Assembly (NCBI RefSeq): GCF_036924645.1
Contig: NZ_JAZHRX010000001.1
Coordinates: 4,057,501-4,121,500, forward strand
From: Bradyrhizobium sp. AZCC 2176
GTDB lineage: Bacteria > Pseudomonadota > Alphaproteobacteria > Rhizobiales > Xanthobacteraceae
DNA: 64,000 bases
Direction of reading: 5' to 3'
Shown here: one piece after another, positions 10,168-18,909 of the stretch
How positions within the stretch are numbered: position 1 is the stretch's first letter
Layout: every line of letters starts with the position of its first letter
Made by a program: the position numbers and the translations under genes
Notes under the pieces: model-generated
The model's database searches: none
What the model saw: the letters and a program-made list of their open reading frames with translations, nothing else
What the model was told of the DNA's origin: nothing

Positions 10168-11319
10168 ATGCTCGCCCGTGACCAACGCACCCCGTTTTCG
10201 GACTGGTGGTGGACCGTTGATAAGTTGCTGCTGGCCGCGATCGCCGCGCTGATGCTGGGCGGCGTTATCCTTTCGCTGGCGGCGAGCCCGCCGGTGGCGA
10301 CCAGGATCGGGCTCGATCCCTTCCACTTCTTCAGCCGGCATATGTTGTTCCTGCTGCCGTCCTTGATGGTGCTGATCGGGGTGTCGTTCCTGTCGCCCAA
10401 GCAGATCCGCCGTCTCGCGTTGCTGGTCTTTGTGGCGAGCATCATCCTCATCGTGGCGACGCTTGTCTTCGGCGCCGAGGTGAAGGGCTCGCGGCGCTGG
10501 ATCACGCTGCTCGGCGTCAACATCCAGGCCTCCGAATCCGCCAAGCCCGCCTTTGTCGTGATGGCGGCGTGGCTGTTTGCGGAATCGACCAAGCGGCCGG
10601 AAATGCCGGCGACCTCGATGGCGATGGTGCTGCTGCTGATGCTGGTGTCGCTTCTGGTGATGGAACCGGATTTCGGCCAGACCATGCTGATCCTGATGGT
10701 GTGGGGCGCACTGTTCTTCATTGCGGGCATGCGGATGATCTGGGTGGCCGGCCTTGCCGGCGCCGCAGGCCTCGGATTGTTCGGCGCCTATCTCCTGGTG
10801 CCGCACGTCGCGGGCCGCATCAGGCGATTCATGAACCCGGCCTCCGGCGACACCTTCCAGGTCGACATGGCGATGGAAGCCTTCTGGAACGGCGGCTGGT
10901 TCGGGCTCGGGCCTGGCGAAGGCATCGCCAAGCGCAGCCTGCCGGACAGCCATACCGACTTCGTGTTCGCCGTGGCGGCCGAAGAATTCGGCATCATCCT
11001 GTGCCTGGCGCTGGTTTCGCTGTTTGCCTTTGTTGTGATCCGGACGCTGACGCGTGCCTATGCCAGCGAGGACATGTTCGCGCGCTTTGCGGCCTCGGGG
11101 CTGGCGATCCTGTTCGGCGTGCAGGCCGCGATCAACATGGCGGTCAATCTGCAACTGATCCCGGCCAAGGGCATGACGCTGCCCTTCATCTCCTATGGCG
11201 GCTCGTCGATCATCTCGTTGGCCTATGGTGTCGGCATGATGCTGGCGCTGACGCGGCAGCGCCCGCGCACCGAGGTGGAATCGATGAACGCGGCTGGCGT
11301 AGCGCGCGGCTACGCTTGA
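10168..11319 (+). CDS. ftsW: Septal peptidoglycan glycosyltransferase FtsW (SEDS family)
   Basis: 383 aa polytopic SEDS protein, the septal glycan polymerase that works with FtsI. About ten membrane segments are visible, with the SEDS signatures VKGSRRWI, EPDFGQTM, LPDSHTDFVFAVAAEEFG and LPFISYGGSSI. The ATG at 10168 (MLARDQRTPFSDWWW) is preferred over the in-frame ATG at 10135 because TTGGGGA precedes it and the extra eleven residues look like intergenic sequence. murG starts 47 bases downstream. Confidence 0.95.
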   Translation: MLARDQRTPFSDWWWTVDKLLLAAIAALMLGGVILSLAASPPVATRIGLDPFHFFSRHMLFLLPSLMVLIGVSFLSPKQIRRLALLVFVASIILIVATLVFGAEVKGSRRWITLLGVNIQASESAKPAFVVMAAWLFAESTKRPEMPATSMAMVLLLMLVSLLVMEPDFGQTMLILMVWGALFFIAGMRMIWVAGLAGAAGLGLFGAYLLVPHVAGRIRRFMNPASGDTFQVDMAMEAFWNGGWFGLGPGEGIAKRSLPDSHTDFVFAVAAEEFGIILCLALVSLFAFVVIRTLTRAYASEDMFARFAASGLAILFGVQAAINMAVNLQLIPAKGMTLPFISYGGSSIISLAYGVGMMLALTRQRPRTEVESMNAAGVARGYA

Positions 11320-11366
11320 CCGCACGGACGTGGTGACGGCGGCCCCGTCGTGGGCTATTTGAAGCC

Positions 11367-12467
11367 ATGGACAACGCGCCTCTCATTCTACTCGCCGCCG
11401 GCGGCACCGGCGGTCATCTGTTTCCCGCCGAAGCGCTCGGCGTCGAACTCATCAGGCGCGGCCTGCGCGTGCGGCTGGCGACCGATGCCCGCGCGTTGCG
11501 CTACAGCGGACTTTTCACCAGAGACAATATCGACGTGGTGCCGAGCGAAACCGTGCGCGGCCGCAATCCGGTAGCACTCGCGCGCACCGGATTCATGCTC
11601 GGCTATGGCATGCTGGTTGCGGCCAATCTGGTGCGGCGGCTGAAGCCCTCGGCCGTGGTCGGCTTCGGCGGCTATCCGACGCTGCCGCCGTTGATCGCGG
11701 CAAGGCTGCTCGGTGTGCCCGGCATCATTCACGATGCCAACGCGGTGCTCGGCCGCGCCAATCGTTTTCTCTCCAGCCGCGTCAACGCGATCGCGGCCTC
11801 GCTGCCCGGCGTGCTCGACCGCGATCCGTCGCTGGCGGGAAAAACCACCACCGTCGGCACGCCGATGCGTCCGGCAATCCTTGCCGCCGCGGCGATGCCG
11901 TTTGCGTCGCCCGAACCGAACGGGCCGCTGCGCCTTTTGGTGGTCGGCGGCAGCCAGGGCGCGCGAGTAATGAGCGACATCGTGCCATCAGCCGTCGAAC
12001 GGCTCGAGCCGGTGCTGTGGAGTCGCCTGGTACTCACGCAGCAGGTGCGTGAGGAGGACATGGCGCGGGTGCGCGCCGTCTATGACCGGCTCAAGATCAA
12101 GGCCGACCTCGCGCCGTTCTTCAGCGATCTGCCGGCGCGGCTGGCGTCCAGCCATTTCGTGGTCTCGCGTTCCGGCGCCGGCACCGTAGCGGAACTCGCC
12201 GCGATCGGCCGGCCCTCGATTTTGGTGCCGCTGCCCGGCGCAATCGACCAGGACCAGTTTGCCAATGCCGGTGTGCTGGCCCAGGTGAACGGGGCTTTAC
12301 GGATTCCGCAGGCCGAATTCACGCCCGACCGGCTGGCGGCGGAAATCTCGACATTTGCCGCCGAGCCCGCGCGGCTGACCGCGATGGCGGATGCCGCCCG
12401 CAAGGTCGGCCGGCTCGACGCCGCCGAACGGCTGGCCGATCTGGTGATGAAAACCGCCGGAATCTAG
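11367..12467 (+). CDS. murG: UDP-GlcNAc:lipid I N-acetylglucosaminyltransferase MurG
   Basis: 366 aa GT-B glycosyltransferase at the inner face of the membrane that converts lipid I to lipid II. The N-terminal glycine loop AAGGTGGHLFPA (9-20) and VGFGGYPTLPP mark the acceptor domain. VVGGSQGAR, SRSGAGTVAELAAIGRP and PLPGAIDQDQ form the UDP-GlcNAc site. Length is normal. A class B palindromic repeat separates it from murC. Confidence 0.97.
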   Translation: MDNAPLILLAAGGTGGHLFPAEALGVELIRRGLRVRLATDARALRYSGLFTRDNIDVVPSETVRGRNPVALARTGFMLGYGMLVAANLVRRLKPSAVVGFGGYPTLPPLIAARLLGVPGIIHDANAVLGRANRFLSSRVNAIAASLPGVLDRDPSLAGKTTTVGTPMRPAILAAAAMPFASPEPNGPLRLLVVGGSQGARVMSDIVPSAVERLEPVLWSRLVLTQQVREEDMARVRAVYDRLKIKADLAPFFSDLPARLASSHFVVSRSGAGTVAELAAIGRPSILVPLPGAIDQDQFANAGVLAQVNGALRIPQAEFTPDRLAAEISTFAAEPARLTAMADAARKVGRLDAAERLADLVMKTAGI

Positions 12468-12492
12468 GCGGTTGCGCGCAAAATTGCCCCTT

Positions 12493-12594
12493 GTCATGCC
12501 CCGTGAAAGCGGGGCATCCAGTACTCCGCGCGGCTGATCTGAATCTTGGGGCTTCGCGGAATACTGGATCGCCCGCCTTCGCGGGCGATGACGG
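12493..12594. repeat. Class B palindromic repeat, copy 1 (murG-murC gap)
   Basis: Begins GTCATGCCCCGTGAAAGCGGGGCATCC, written here in two parts: GTCATGCCCCGTGAA then AGCGGGGCATCC. It ends GCCCGCCTTCGCGGGCGATGACGG. Each end is a small hairpin, and CCAGTACTCC near the left end is answered by AATACTGG on the right. The right end lies 14 bases before the murC start, so the murC ribosome binding site GAGGA abuts it. Confidence 0.8.
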
Positions 12595-12608
12595 TCGAGG
12601 AACAATCT

Positions 12609-14012
12609 ATGAGACTGCCGCGCGAGATCGGACCCATTCACTTCGTCGGGATCGGCGGCATCGGCATGAGCGGCATCGCCGAGGTGCTGTGCAATTTGGG
12701 CTATACGGTGCAGGGCTCGGACGCGTCCGAAGGCGGCAATGTCGCGCGGCTGCGGGAGAAGGGGATTGCGGTTTCGGTCGGTCACAAGGCCGAGAACGTC
12801 GACGGCGCTGACGTGGTCGTGGTCTCGACCGCGATCAAGCGCGACAATCCGGAACTGATGGCAGCCCGCGCCCAGCGTATTCCGGTGGTGCGACGCGCCG
12901 AAATGCTGGCCGAGCTGATGCGCTTGAAAAGCTGCGTCGCGATTGCCGGCACCCACGGCAAAACCACCACGACGACGATGGTGGCGACACTGCTCGATGC
13001 CGGCGGTCTCGATCCGACCGTGATCAACGGCGGTATCATCAATGCCTACGGCTCCAACGCGCGGCTGGGCGCGGGCGACTGGATGGTGGTCGAAGCCGAT
13101 GAGAGCGACGGCACGTTCCTGAAGCTTCCGTCCGACGTCGTGATCGTCACCAACATCGATCCCGAACATCTCGATCACTTCAAGACTTTCGAGGCGATCC
13201 AGGACGCATTCCGCAATTTCGTGGAGAACGTGCCGTTCTACGGCTTTGCCGTGATGTGCACCGATCATCCCGTGGTGCAGACCCTTGTCGGCAAGATCGA
13301 GGACCGCCGCATCGTCACCTATGGTGAAAACCCGCAGGCCGATGCGCGGATGGTCGACTTGACGCCGATCGGCGGCGGCTCGAAATTCAAAGTCGTGTTC
13401 CGCAACCGCAAGACCGATGCCACGCACGAAATCGCCGACATCATGCTGCCGATGCCGGGACGGCACAACGCCTCGAATGCGACGGCGGCGATCGCGGTGG
13501 CGTATGAGCTCGGCATGTCCGACGCGGCGATCCGCAAGGCGATTGCCGGCTTCGGCGGCGTCAAGCGGCGCTTCACCCGGACCGGCGAATGGAACGGCAT
13601 CACCGTGATCGACGATTATGGCCATCACCCCGTCGAGATCGCGGCCGTGCTGAAGGCGGCACGGGAATCGGCCAACGGCAAGGTCATCGCGGTGGTGCAG
13701 CCGCACCGCTTTACGCGCCTGCAATCGCTGTTCGAGGAATTCTGCACCTGCTTCAACGATGCCGACGCGGTTGTCGTCGCCGACGTCTATCCGGCCGGCG
13801 AGGCACCGATCGAAGGGATCGACCGCGACAATTTCGTGCTCGGCCTGCGCGCCCATGGCCATCGCGAGGTGATCCCGTTGCCGAGTTCGGCGGAGCTGGC
13901 CAAAGTCGTGCACGGCATCGCGGGTTCCGGCGACCTCGTCGTCTGCCTGGGCGCCGGCAACATCACGCAATGGGCCTACGCGTTGCCCGATGAATTGAAG
14001 GCGCTGGGATGA
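12609..14012 (+). CDS. murC: UDP-N-acetylmuramate:L-alanine ligase MurC
   Basis: 467 aa cytoplasmic Mur ligase that adds the first L-Ala to UDP-MurNAc. [16 protein letters not shown] opens the Rossmann-like domain. The ATP loop [11 protein letters not shown] is near residue 115, with [11 protein letters not shown] and [10 protein letters not shown] further on. The start at 12609 ([14 protein letters not shown]) follows GAGGA; the frame is open 21 codons further upstream, but that extension is translated repeat DNA and is rejected. Confidence 0.97.
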   Translation: MRLPREIGPIHFVGIGGIGMSGIAEVLCNLGYTVQGSDASEGGNVARLREKGIAVSVGHKAENVDGADVVVVSTAIKRDNPELMAARAQRIPVVRRAEMLAELMRLKSCVAIAGTHGKTTTTTMVATLLDAGGLDPTVINGGIINAYGSNARLGAGDWMVVEADESDGTFLKLPSDVVIVTNIDPEHLDHFKTFEAIQDAFRNFVENVPFYGFAVMCTDHPVVQTLVGKIEDRRIVTYGENPQADARMVDLTPIGGGSKFKVVFRNRKTDATHEIADIMLPMPGRHNASNATAAIAVAYELGMSDAAIRKAIAGFGGVKRRFTRTGEWNGITVIDDYGHHPVEIAAVLKAARESANGKVIAVVQPHRFTRLQSLFEEFCTCFNDADAVVVADVYPAGEAPIEGIDRDNFVLGLRAHGHREVIPLPSSAELAKVVHGIAGSGDLVVCLGAGNITQWAYALPDELKALG

Positions 14013-14024
14013 TGGGGCACTCGC

Positions 14025-14099
14025 TCTCGATCTCGTCACCTCGACATCGAGAACTCCGTTGGGACGATTGGTCAGAATGTAGACGTATCCACCTGCCAT
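14025..14099 (-). pseudogene. GIY-YIG nuclease remnant between murC and murB
   Basis: Read on the minus strand from the ATG at 14099, the first 15 residues (MAGGYVYILTNRPNG) match the start of small GIY-YIG (UPF0213-type) nucleases. The frame then degenerates: VLDVEVTR stands where the family has a YIG/YVGVT-type sequence. The similarity stops about 25 residues in, next to the murC stop codon. The rest of the gene is missing. It lies beside the half repeat at 14118-14148. Compare the intact GIY-YIG gene at 25023-25310. Confidence 0.7.
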
Positions 14100-14117
14100 G
14101 CCGAGATATTGCAAGAC

Positions 14118-14148
14118 GTGGATCGCCGGACAAGCCCGGCCATGACGA
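14118..14148. repeat. Half of a class B-like palindromic repeat before murB
   Basis: GTGGATCGCCGGACAAGCC continues as CGGCCATGACG. This matches the right half of the class B type (CTGGATCGCC...GATGACGG) with a GCCGG-ACAAG-CCCGGC hairpin. The left half is absent, and the GIY-YIG remnant occupies the neighbouring bases. It ends 15 bases before the murB start codon. Confidence 0.65.
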
Positions 14149-14163
14149 GTTGAGGGAGCTAGC

Positions 14164-15084
14164 TTGACCTTTCCCGACATCACGCCCGATCTCAAAGCCG
14201 CCATGCCGCAACTGCGCGGGCGGCTGCTGGCGAACCAGTCGCTGGCGGAGCTGACGTGGTTTCGCGTCGGCGGGCCAGCGCAGGTCTTGTTTACGCCGGC
14301 GGATGAAGGCGATCTCGCCTACTTCTTAAAGCTGCTTTCGAAGGAGTTGCCGGTCTATGTCGTTGGCGTCGGCTCCAACCTGATCGTGCGCGATGGCGGC
14401 ATGGAAGGCGTGGTGATCCGCCTGTCGCCGCGGGCGTTCGGCGAGACGTCTGCCTCAGGCGATGTGGTCAGCGCAGGCACGGCTGCGCTCGACAAGCGCG
14501 TGGCGGAAACGGCGGCGGCCGCCAATATCGGCGGCATGGAATTCTTGTTCGGCATTCCCGGCACCATCGGCGGCGCACTGCGGATGAATGCCGGCGCCAA
14601 TGGCAGCGAGACCAAGGACGTGCTGGTCGAAGCAACCGGCATCGGCCGCGACGGCACCAAACATATCTTCACCAACGCTGACATGAAGTTCGTCTATCGC
14701 AATAGCGGCGTCGATCCTTCGATCATTTTCACCTCGGCGCGATTTCGCGGGCAGGTCGCGGATCCCGAAACCATCCGCACGCGGATGAACCAGGTGCAGA
14801 CCCATCGCGAAACCGCGCAGCCGATTCGCGAAAAGACCGGAGGGTCGACCTTCAAGAACCCGCCCGGCAACAGCGCCTGGAAACTGATCGACGCCGCCGG
14901 CTGCCGGGGCTTGCGTGTCGGCGGCGCGCAGGTCTCGGAAATGCACTGCAATTTCCTCATCAACACCGGCAACGCCACCGGGCATGATATTGAAACGCTG
15001 GGTGAAACCGTGCGCGAGCGGGTTAAAGCGAATTCTGGAATCGAGCTACACTGGGAAATCAAGCGGATCGGAATTCCGGTCTAG
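14164..15084 (+). CDS. murB: UDP-N-acetylenolpyruvoylglucosamine reductase MurB
   Basis: 306 aa FAD enzyme that reduces UDP-GlcNAc-enolpyruvate to UDP-MurNAc with [35 protein letters not shown] and [18 protein letters not shown] form the FAD-binding region. [19 protein letters not shown] carries the catalytic Ser. The gene starts with TTG at 14164, supported by GAGGGAG about 6 bases upstream; the next ATG is 13 codons in and has no comparable ribosome binding site. A class A repeat follows before ddl. Confidence 0.96.
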   Translation: MTFPDITPDLKAAMPQLRGRLLANQSLAELTWFRVGGPAQVLFTPADEGDLAYFLKLLSKELPVYVVGVGSNLIVRDGGMEGVVIRLSPRAFGETSASGDVVSAGTAALDKRVAETAAAANIGGMEFLFGIPGTIGGALRMNAGANGSETKDVLVEATGIGRDGTKHIFTNADMKFVYRNSGVDPSIIFTSARFRGQVADPETIRTRMNQVQTHRETAQPIREKTGGSTFKNPPGNSAWKLIDAAGCRGLRVGGAQVSEMHCNFLINTGNATGHDIETLGETVRERVKANSGIELHWEIKRIGIPV

Positions 15085-15094
15085 CCGCCATTTC

Positions 15095-15196
15095 GTCATT
15101 CCGGGGCGATGCGAAGCATCGAACTCGGAATCTCGAGATTCCCCGATGCGCAATTGCGCATCTGAGGTCTGGTCCTTCGGACCATCCCGGAATGAC
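15095..15196. repeat. Class A palindromic repeat, copy 2 (murB-ddl gap)
   Basis: Begins GTCATTCCGGGGCGATGCG and ends GGACCATCCCGGAATGAC, with an inner GGAATCTCGAGATTCC palindrome and a GGTCCTTCGGACC hairpin. An extra GATGCGCAATTGCGCATC palindrome makes it longer than the other single copies. The right end is 17 bases before the ddl ATG. Confidence 0.85.
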
Positions 15197-15213
15197 GGAT
15201 AGGAAGAGGTCGA

Positions 15214-16206
15214 ATGCGGATTACCATTCTCTTTGGCGGCACGAACACGGAGCGACTGGTCTCGGTCGCGAGCGCCCAGGCGCTGCATCGGGCATTGCCG
15301 GAAGCCGATCTCTGGTTCTGGGACATTGCCGATACCGTGCATGAGGTCGCGTCGCAGTTGCTGCTCGGGCACGCGCGTCCGTTCGAGGATGAATTCAAAC
15401 CCGGCAATCGCGGCCTGCCGCTCGAAGCGGCGCTCGACAAGGCGAAGTCCGAGGATCGCGTGCTGGTGCTCGGCCTGCATGGCGGCCGGGCCGAGAACGG
15501 CGAATTGCAGGCGATGTGCGAACTGCGGGGGATTCCCTTCACCGGCTCCGGTTCGGCGTCGTCCAACCTCGCCCTGGACAAAGTGGCGGCCAAACGATTC
15601 GCGGCGATAGCGGGCGTAGCAACGCCGGCCAGCGTCACCCTGGAACACCTCGACGCGGCGTTCGCCGAATACGGCAAGCTGATTGCAAAGCCGGCGCGGG
15701 ATGGATCGAGCTACGGCCTGATCTTCGTCAATGCGAAGCAGGATCTTGTCGCCGTCCGCAACGCCGCCAAGACAGAGGAATATCTGATCGAGCCGTTCGT
15801 CTCGGGCGTGGAAGCGACCTGCGGCGTGCTGGAGCAGTCGGACGGCTCGATGTTTTCGCTGCCGCCGATCGAGATCGTGCCTGCGGATGGCGCATTCGAC
15901 TACGCGGCGAAATACCTGCTGAAATCCACCCAGGAGATCTGCCCTGGACGCTTTTCGCCCGAGATCAGCACAGCCCTCATGGACCAGGCGCTGCGGGCGC
16001 ACCGGGCGCTGTCGTGCAGCGGTTACTCCCGGACCGACTTCATCATCTCGGCGAAGGGGCCGGTTTACCTGGAAACCAATACCCTGCCGGGCCTGACGGC
16101 GGCCTCGCTCTACCCGAAGGCGCTCAAGGCCCAGGGCATCGAATTTCCGGATTTTCTGCGTGATCAGATCACGTTGGCTGAACGGCGCAGCCGGGAACGG
16201 GCGTGA
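15214..16206 (+). CDS. ddl: D-alanine--D-alanine ligase (divergent ATP-grasp form)
   Basis: 330 aa ATP-grasp ligase expected to make the D-Ala-D-Ala used by MurF. FGGTNTERLVS matches the family's GGTSAEREVS segment with the catalytic Glu kept. KPARDGSSYG replaces the usual KPxxxGSSVG. AFDYAAKYLLKS, TDFIIS and ETNTLPGLT match the metal and product-binding region. The usual HGxxGEDGxxQ appears as HGGRAENGELQ, so this is a diverged member. The start follows GGAAGAGG. Its place in the dcw cluster supports the role; substrate use is inferred. Confidence 0.88.
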   Translation: MRITILFGGTNTERLVSVASAQALHRALPEADLWFWDIADTVHEVASQLLLGHARPFEDEFKPGNRGLPLEAALDKAKSEDRVLVLGLHGGRAENGELQAMCELRGIPFTGSGSASSNLALDKVAAKRFAAIAGVATPASVTLEHLDAAFAEYGKLIAKPARDGSSYGLIFVNAKQDLVAVRNAAKTEEYLIEPFVSGVEATCGVLEQSDGSMFSLPPIEIVPADGAFDYAAKYLLKSTQEICPGRFSPEISTALMDQALRAHRALSCSGYSRTDFIISAKGPVYLETNTLPGLTAASLYPKALKAQGIEFPDFLRDQITLAERRSRERA

Positions 16207-16518
16207 CCGGCCGGACGGCGCGTTAACAGGCCGTTAACCCGGAACTAACCTCGCCACGAGAATTGTTGCTAAAATCCTAAGAATTGTCCGGCAAACCACT
16301 CAAAAGACGGGCCAAAGCGCGTCACTGGCCCCCCGTTTTTACACTTTGTTTACCAGGAAGAACGAAGGTTAACGCTGGCGGCGCATGTGGCGCTTGGCTG
16401 CCGGGGCGTGCGCTGTTCCGACTTCAGGTCAGCACTTAAGTCCGGCACGGCCGAGACGTCATCTGAGCCAGCGCTCGCAAAAAAGCTTGCGGGAACAACA
16501 CTTGGACAGGCTCGTGCA
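16207..16518 (+). other. Gap between ddl and ftsQ with a possible weak attenuator
   Basis: About 310 bases without a convincing gene. A 6-bp inverted repeat (GGGCCA at 16309-16314, TGGCCC at 16326-16331) is followed by CCCGTTTTT at 16332-16340 and could act as a weak terminator or attenuator. TTAAC-rich sequence at about 16220-16245 and 16365-16375 suggests a promoter for ftsQAZ may lie here, but I could not place one. The frame from the GTG at 16387 joins ftsQ; it may be an N-terminal extension but lacks a ribosome binding site. Confidence 0.45.
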
Positions 16519-17505
16519 ATGGATGGTGCAGGACGCCTCGGGCGGTCGCTGAGATCGCGGGGGCCCCAGGCTAACCTGAAAGCAGCCGCTATTGGAGCGG
16601 TCGTGCTGCTGCGCGAGCGGCTGGGCCGTCGCGCCCGTGTGCCGGCCAGGCCCGTAATCGATCGCGAGCCGACGAATCGCCTGGTCCTGCTGGTCGAACG
16701 TTACCTTCCGAACCGCGCCGGCGTCGCCTTGACCGTGCTGATGCTGCTCGGCAGCGCCGGCCTTGGCATCGTCAAGGGCGGTCATGTCGATGAATTCATG
16801 GTCGCGCTCAGTGACACCCGCAATGCGTTGGCCAATTCGGCCGGATTCCGCATCACGACGGTAGCCATCAATGGCCGCAAGCAATTGAGTCAGGACGAGG
16901 TGCTCGCGATCGGCGGCGTCAACGGCCGCTCCTCGCTGTTGTTCCTCGACGCCGCCACCGTGCGCGACAAGCTCAAGGCCAATCCGTGGATCGCAGATGC
17001 GACCATCCTGAAGCTCTATCCCGGTCAGTTGCAGATCGACATCGTCGAGCGCACGGCGTTCGCGCTGTGGCAGCAGGACGGCCGGCTGTCCGTGATATCG
17101 GAGGACGGCGCGGTGCTGGAGCCCTACGTTTCGCGCCGCTTCGTGACGCTGCCGCTGGTGGTGGGCAAGGGCGCCGACGTCAGGGCCCGTGACTTCCTCG
17201 CGCTGCTTGACCGCTATCCGCAGGTCCGCATCGTCACCAAGGCTGCGATCTTGGTCGGCGAACGGCGCTGGAATCTGCGGCTGAAGGACGGCCTCGACAT
17301 TCGCCTGCCGGAGAACGACGTCGGCAATGCGCTTGCCGTGTTGAGCAAGCTCGACAAGGAAGACCGGCTGTTCTCGCGCGACATCGTCGCGGTCGACATG
17401 CGCCTGCCGGACCGCTTGACGGTGCAATTGTCTGAAGATGCGGCCAAGGCCCGCGAAGAACTGTTCAAGGACAAGAAACCCAAGAAAAAGGCCGGTGACG
17501 CATGA
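16519..17505 (+). CDS. ftsQ: Cell division protein FtsQ
   Basis: 328 aa bitopic divisome protein. A basic cytoplasmic tail (about 1-65) precedes one membrane segment (about 70-90, AGVALTVLMLLGSAGLGIV). The periplasmic POTRA domain follows (FRITTVAINGRKQLSQDEVL...NPWIADATILKLYP), then the beta domain (ERTAFALWQQDGRLSVISEDG). The C-terminus is Lys-rich. I chose the ATG at 16519 (MDGAGRLGRS), with GGACAGG upstream, over the GTG at 16387; the choice is tentative. It overlaps ftsA by 4 bases. Confidence 0.92.
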   Translation: MDGAGRLGRSLRSRGPQANLKAAAIGAVVLLRERLGRRARVPARPVIDREPTNRLVLLVERYLPNRAGVALTVLMLLGSAGLGIVKGGHVDEFMVALSDTRNALANSAGFRITTVAINGRKQLSQDEVLAIGGVNGRSSLLFLDAATVRDKLKANPWIADATILKLYPGQLQIDIVERTAFALWQQDGRLSVISEDGAVLEPYVSRRFVTLPLVVGKGADVRARDFLALLDRYPQVRIVTKAAILVGERRWNLRLKDGLDIRLPENDVGNALAVLSKLDKEDRLFSRDIVAVDMRLPDRLTVQLSEDAAKAREELFKDKKPKKKAGDA

Positions 17506-18821
17506 CCGGCCTCGATCGCAATCAGACCCCGAAGACGCGCCCCGTCGACCACAAGCGCACGGCGCTGGTGGCGTCGCTTGATATCGGCACCAGCAAGGTC
17601 GCCTGCATGATCGCGCGGCTGAAGCCGTCGCCGCCGAGTGAGGCGCTGCGCGGCCGCACCCATGCGGTGGAATTGATCGGCTACAGCCAGATCCAGTCGC
17701 GCGGCGTCAAGGCCGGCGCGGTGGTCGATCTTGCCGAATGCGAGCAGGCAGTGCGGCAGACGGTGGCGCTGGCCGAGCGCATGGCCAAGGTCCGCGTTGA
17801 GTCAATATTGCTGTCGGTTTCTGGCGGCCGGCTGCAGGGGCAGCTTGTCGAAGCCGCCGCCGATATCAGAGGCGGCTCGGTCACATCAGATGACGTCACC
17901 CGGGTGACCTCCACCGGCATGCGCCACGCGACCGGGGAGGGGCGCACGGTGCTGCACGCGCTGCCGGTCGGTTACGCGCTGGATGGGGTCAAGGGTATCC
18001 GCGACCCCCGCGGCATGGTTGCGCGGCAGTTTGGCGTCGACATGAATGTGGTGACGGCGGATGCGACGGTCGCCCGCAATCTGATGCTGGTGGTCGAGCG
18101 CTGCCACCTCAATGTCGAGGCCATGGCGGCGAGTCCTTATGTCGCAGGCCTGTCCGTATTGACCGATGACGAAGCCGATCTCGGCGCCGCCGTGGTCGAA
18201 ATGGGCGCCGGATCGACCACGATTGCGACCTATTCCGCCGGCCGTTTCGTCCACGCCTCGGGTTTTGCGCTCGGCGGCCAGCACGTCACGATGGATCTTG
18301 CACGCGGCGTCGGCGCATGCATTGCGGATGCCGAGCGAATCAAGACTTTATACGGGACCGTGCTGACCGGCGGGTCTGACGCGCGTGAGTTGATGTCCGT
18401 GCCCACCGCGGGTGAGGAACACGACGCTCCGCAGATTGTCTCGCGCGCCACGATCGCGAACATCGTTCGGCATCGCGCCGAGGAGATTTTTGAAATGGTC
18501 CGGGACCGGCTCGCGGATTCCCCCTTTGCGGCAGAGCCGCGGGCGCGGGTCGTCCTGAGTGGCGGGGCTTCGCAGCTCACCGGCACCGTGGAACTCGCCA
18601 CCCGCATTCTCAACCGGCCGGTCCGGATCGGCCGGCCGCTCGGTTTCGGCCGGCTGCCCAACGAGGCCAAGAGCGCTTCGTTCGCGGTTCCGACCGGCCT
18701 CCTGGTCTACCCGCAATACGCTCATCTTGAACACGTCGAACCGCGGCATACGCGGCAGCTCAGGACAGGGACTGACGGCTATTTTGGAAAGGTCGGACGA
18801 TGGCTTCGCGAGGGCTTCTGA
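17502..18821 (+). CDS. ftsA: Cell division protein FtsA
   Basis: 439 aa actin-like ATPase that tethers FtsZ to the membrane and recruits later divisome proteins. [16 protein letters not shown] is the phosphate-1 loop, [14 protein letters not shown] is phosphate-2 and [12 protein letters not shown] is the adenosine motif. The 1C domain typical of FtsA lies between about 100 and 180. The C-terminus [11 protein letters not shown] can form an amphipathic membrane-targeting helix. It starts in an ATGA overlap with ftsQ and is followed 88 bases later by ftsZ. Confidence 0.96.
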   Translation: MTGLDRNQTPKTRPVDHKRTALVASLDIGTSKVACMIARLKPSPPSEALRGRTHAVELIGYSQIQSRGVKAGAVVDLAECEQAVRQTVALAERMAKVRVESILLSVSGGRLQGQLVEAAADIRGGSVTSDDVTRVTSTGMRHATGEGRTVLHALPVGYALDGVKGIRDPRGMVARQFGVDMNVVTADATVARNLMLVVERCHLNVEAMAASPYVAGLSVLTDDEADLGAAVVEMGAGSTTIATYSAGRFVHASGFALGGQHVTMDLARGVGACIADAERIKTLYGTVLTGGSDARELMSVPTAGEEHDAPQIVSRATIANIVRHRAEEIFEMVRDRLADSPFAAEPRARVVLSGGASQLTGTVELATRILNRPVRIGRPLGFGRLPNEAKSASFAVPTGLLVYPQYAHLEHVEPRHTRQLRTGTDGYFGKVGRWLREGF

Positions 18822-18909
18822 TGACCGGTCCTGTAACCAAACGAATTTCACCAAATCCCGCGGCCGCCGGCCGGGGCGAACCAACGCGCGCGTCGTAGGA
18901 GAGGCAACC

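Noticed and set aside
12297..14204. 635-codon minus-strand open frame opposite murC
   Set aside because: It is the complement of murG/murC coding sequence in a GC-rich genome, with His/Arg/Asp-rich low-complexity translation. Only the GIY-YIG-like stretch near 14099 is meaningful and is listed as a remnant.
16387..16518. 44-residue N-terminal extension of FtsQ from the GTG at 16387
   Set aside because: No ribosome binding site, and the family-like sequence starts at MDGAGRL; kept only as an alternative start.
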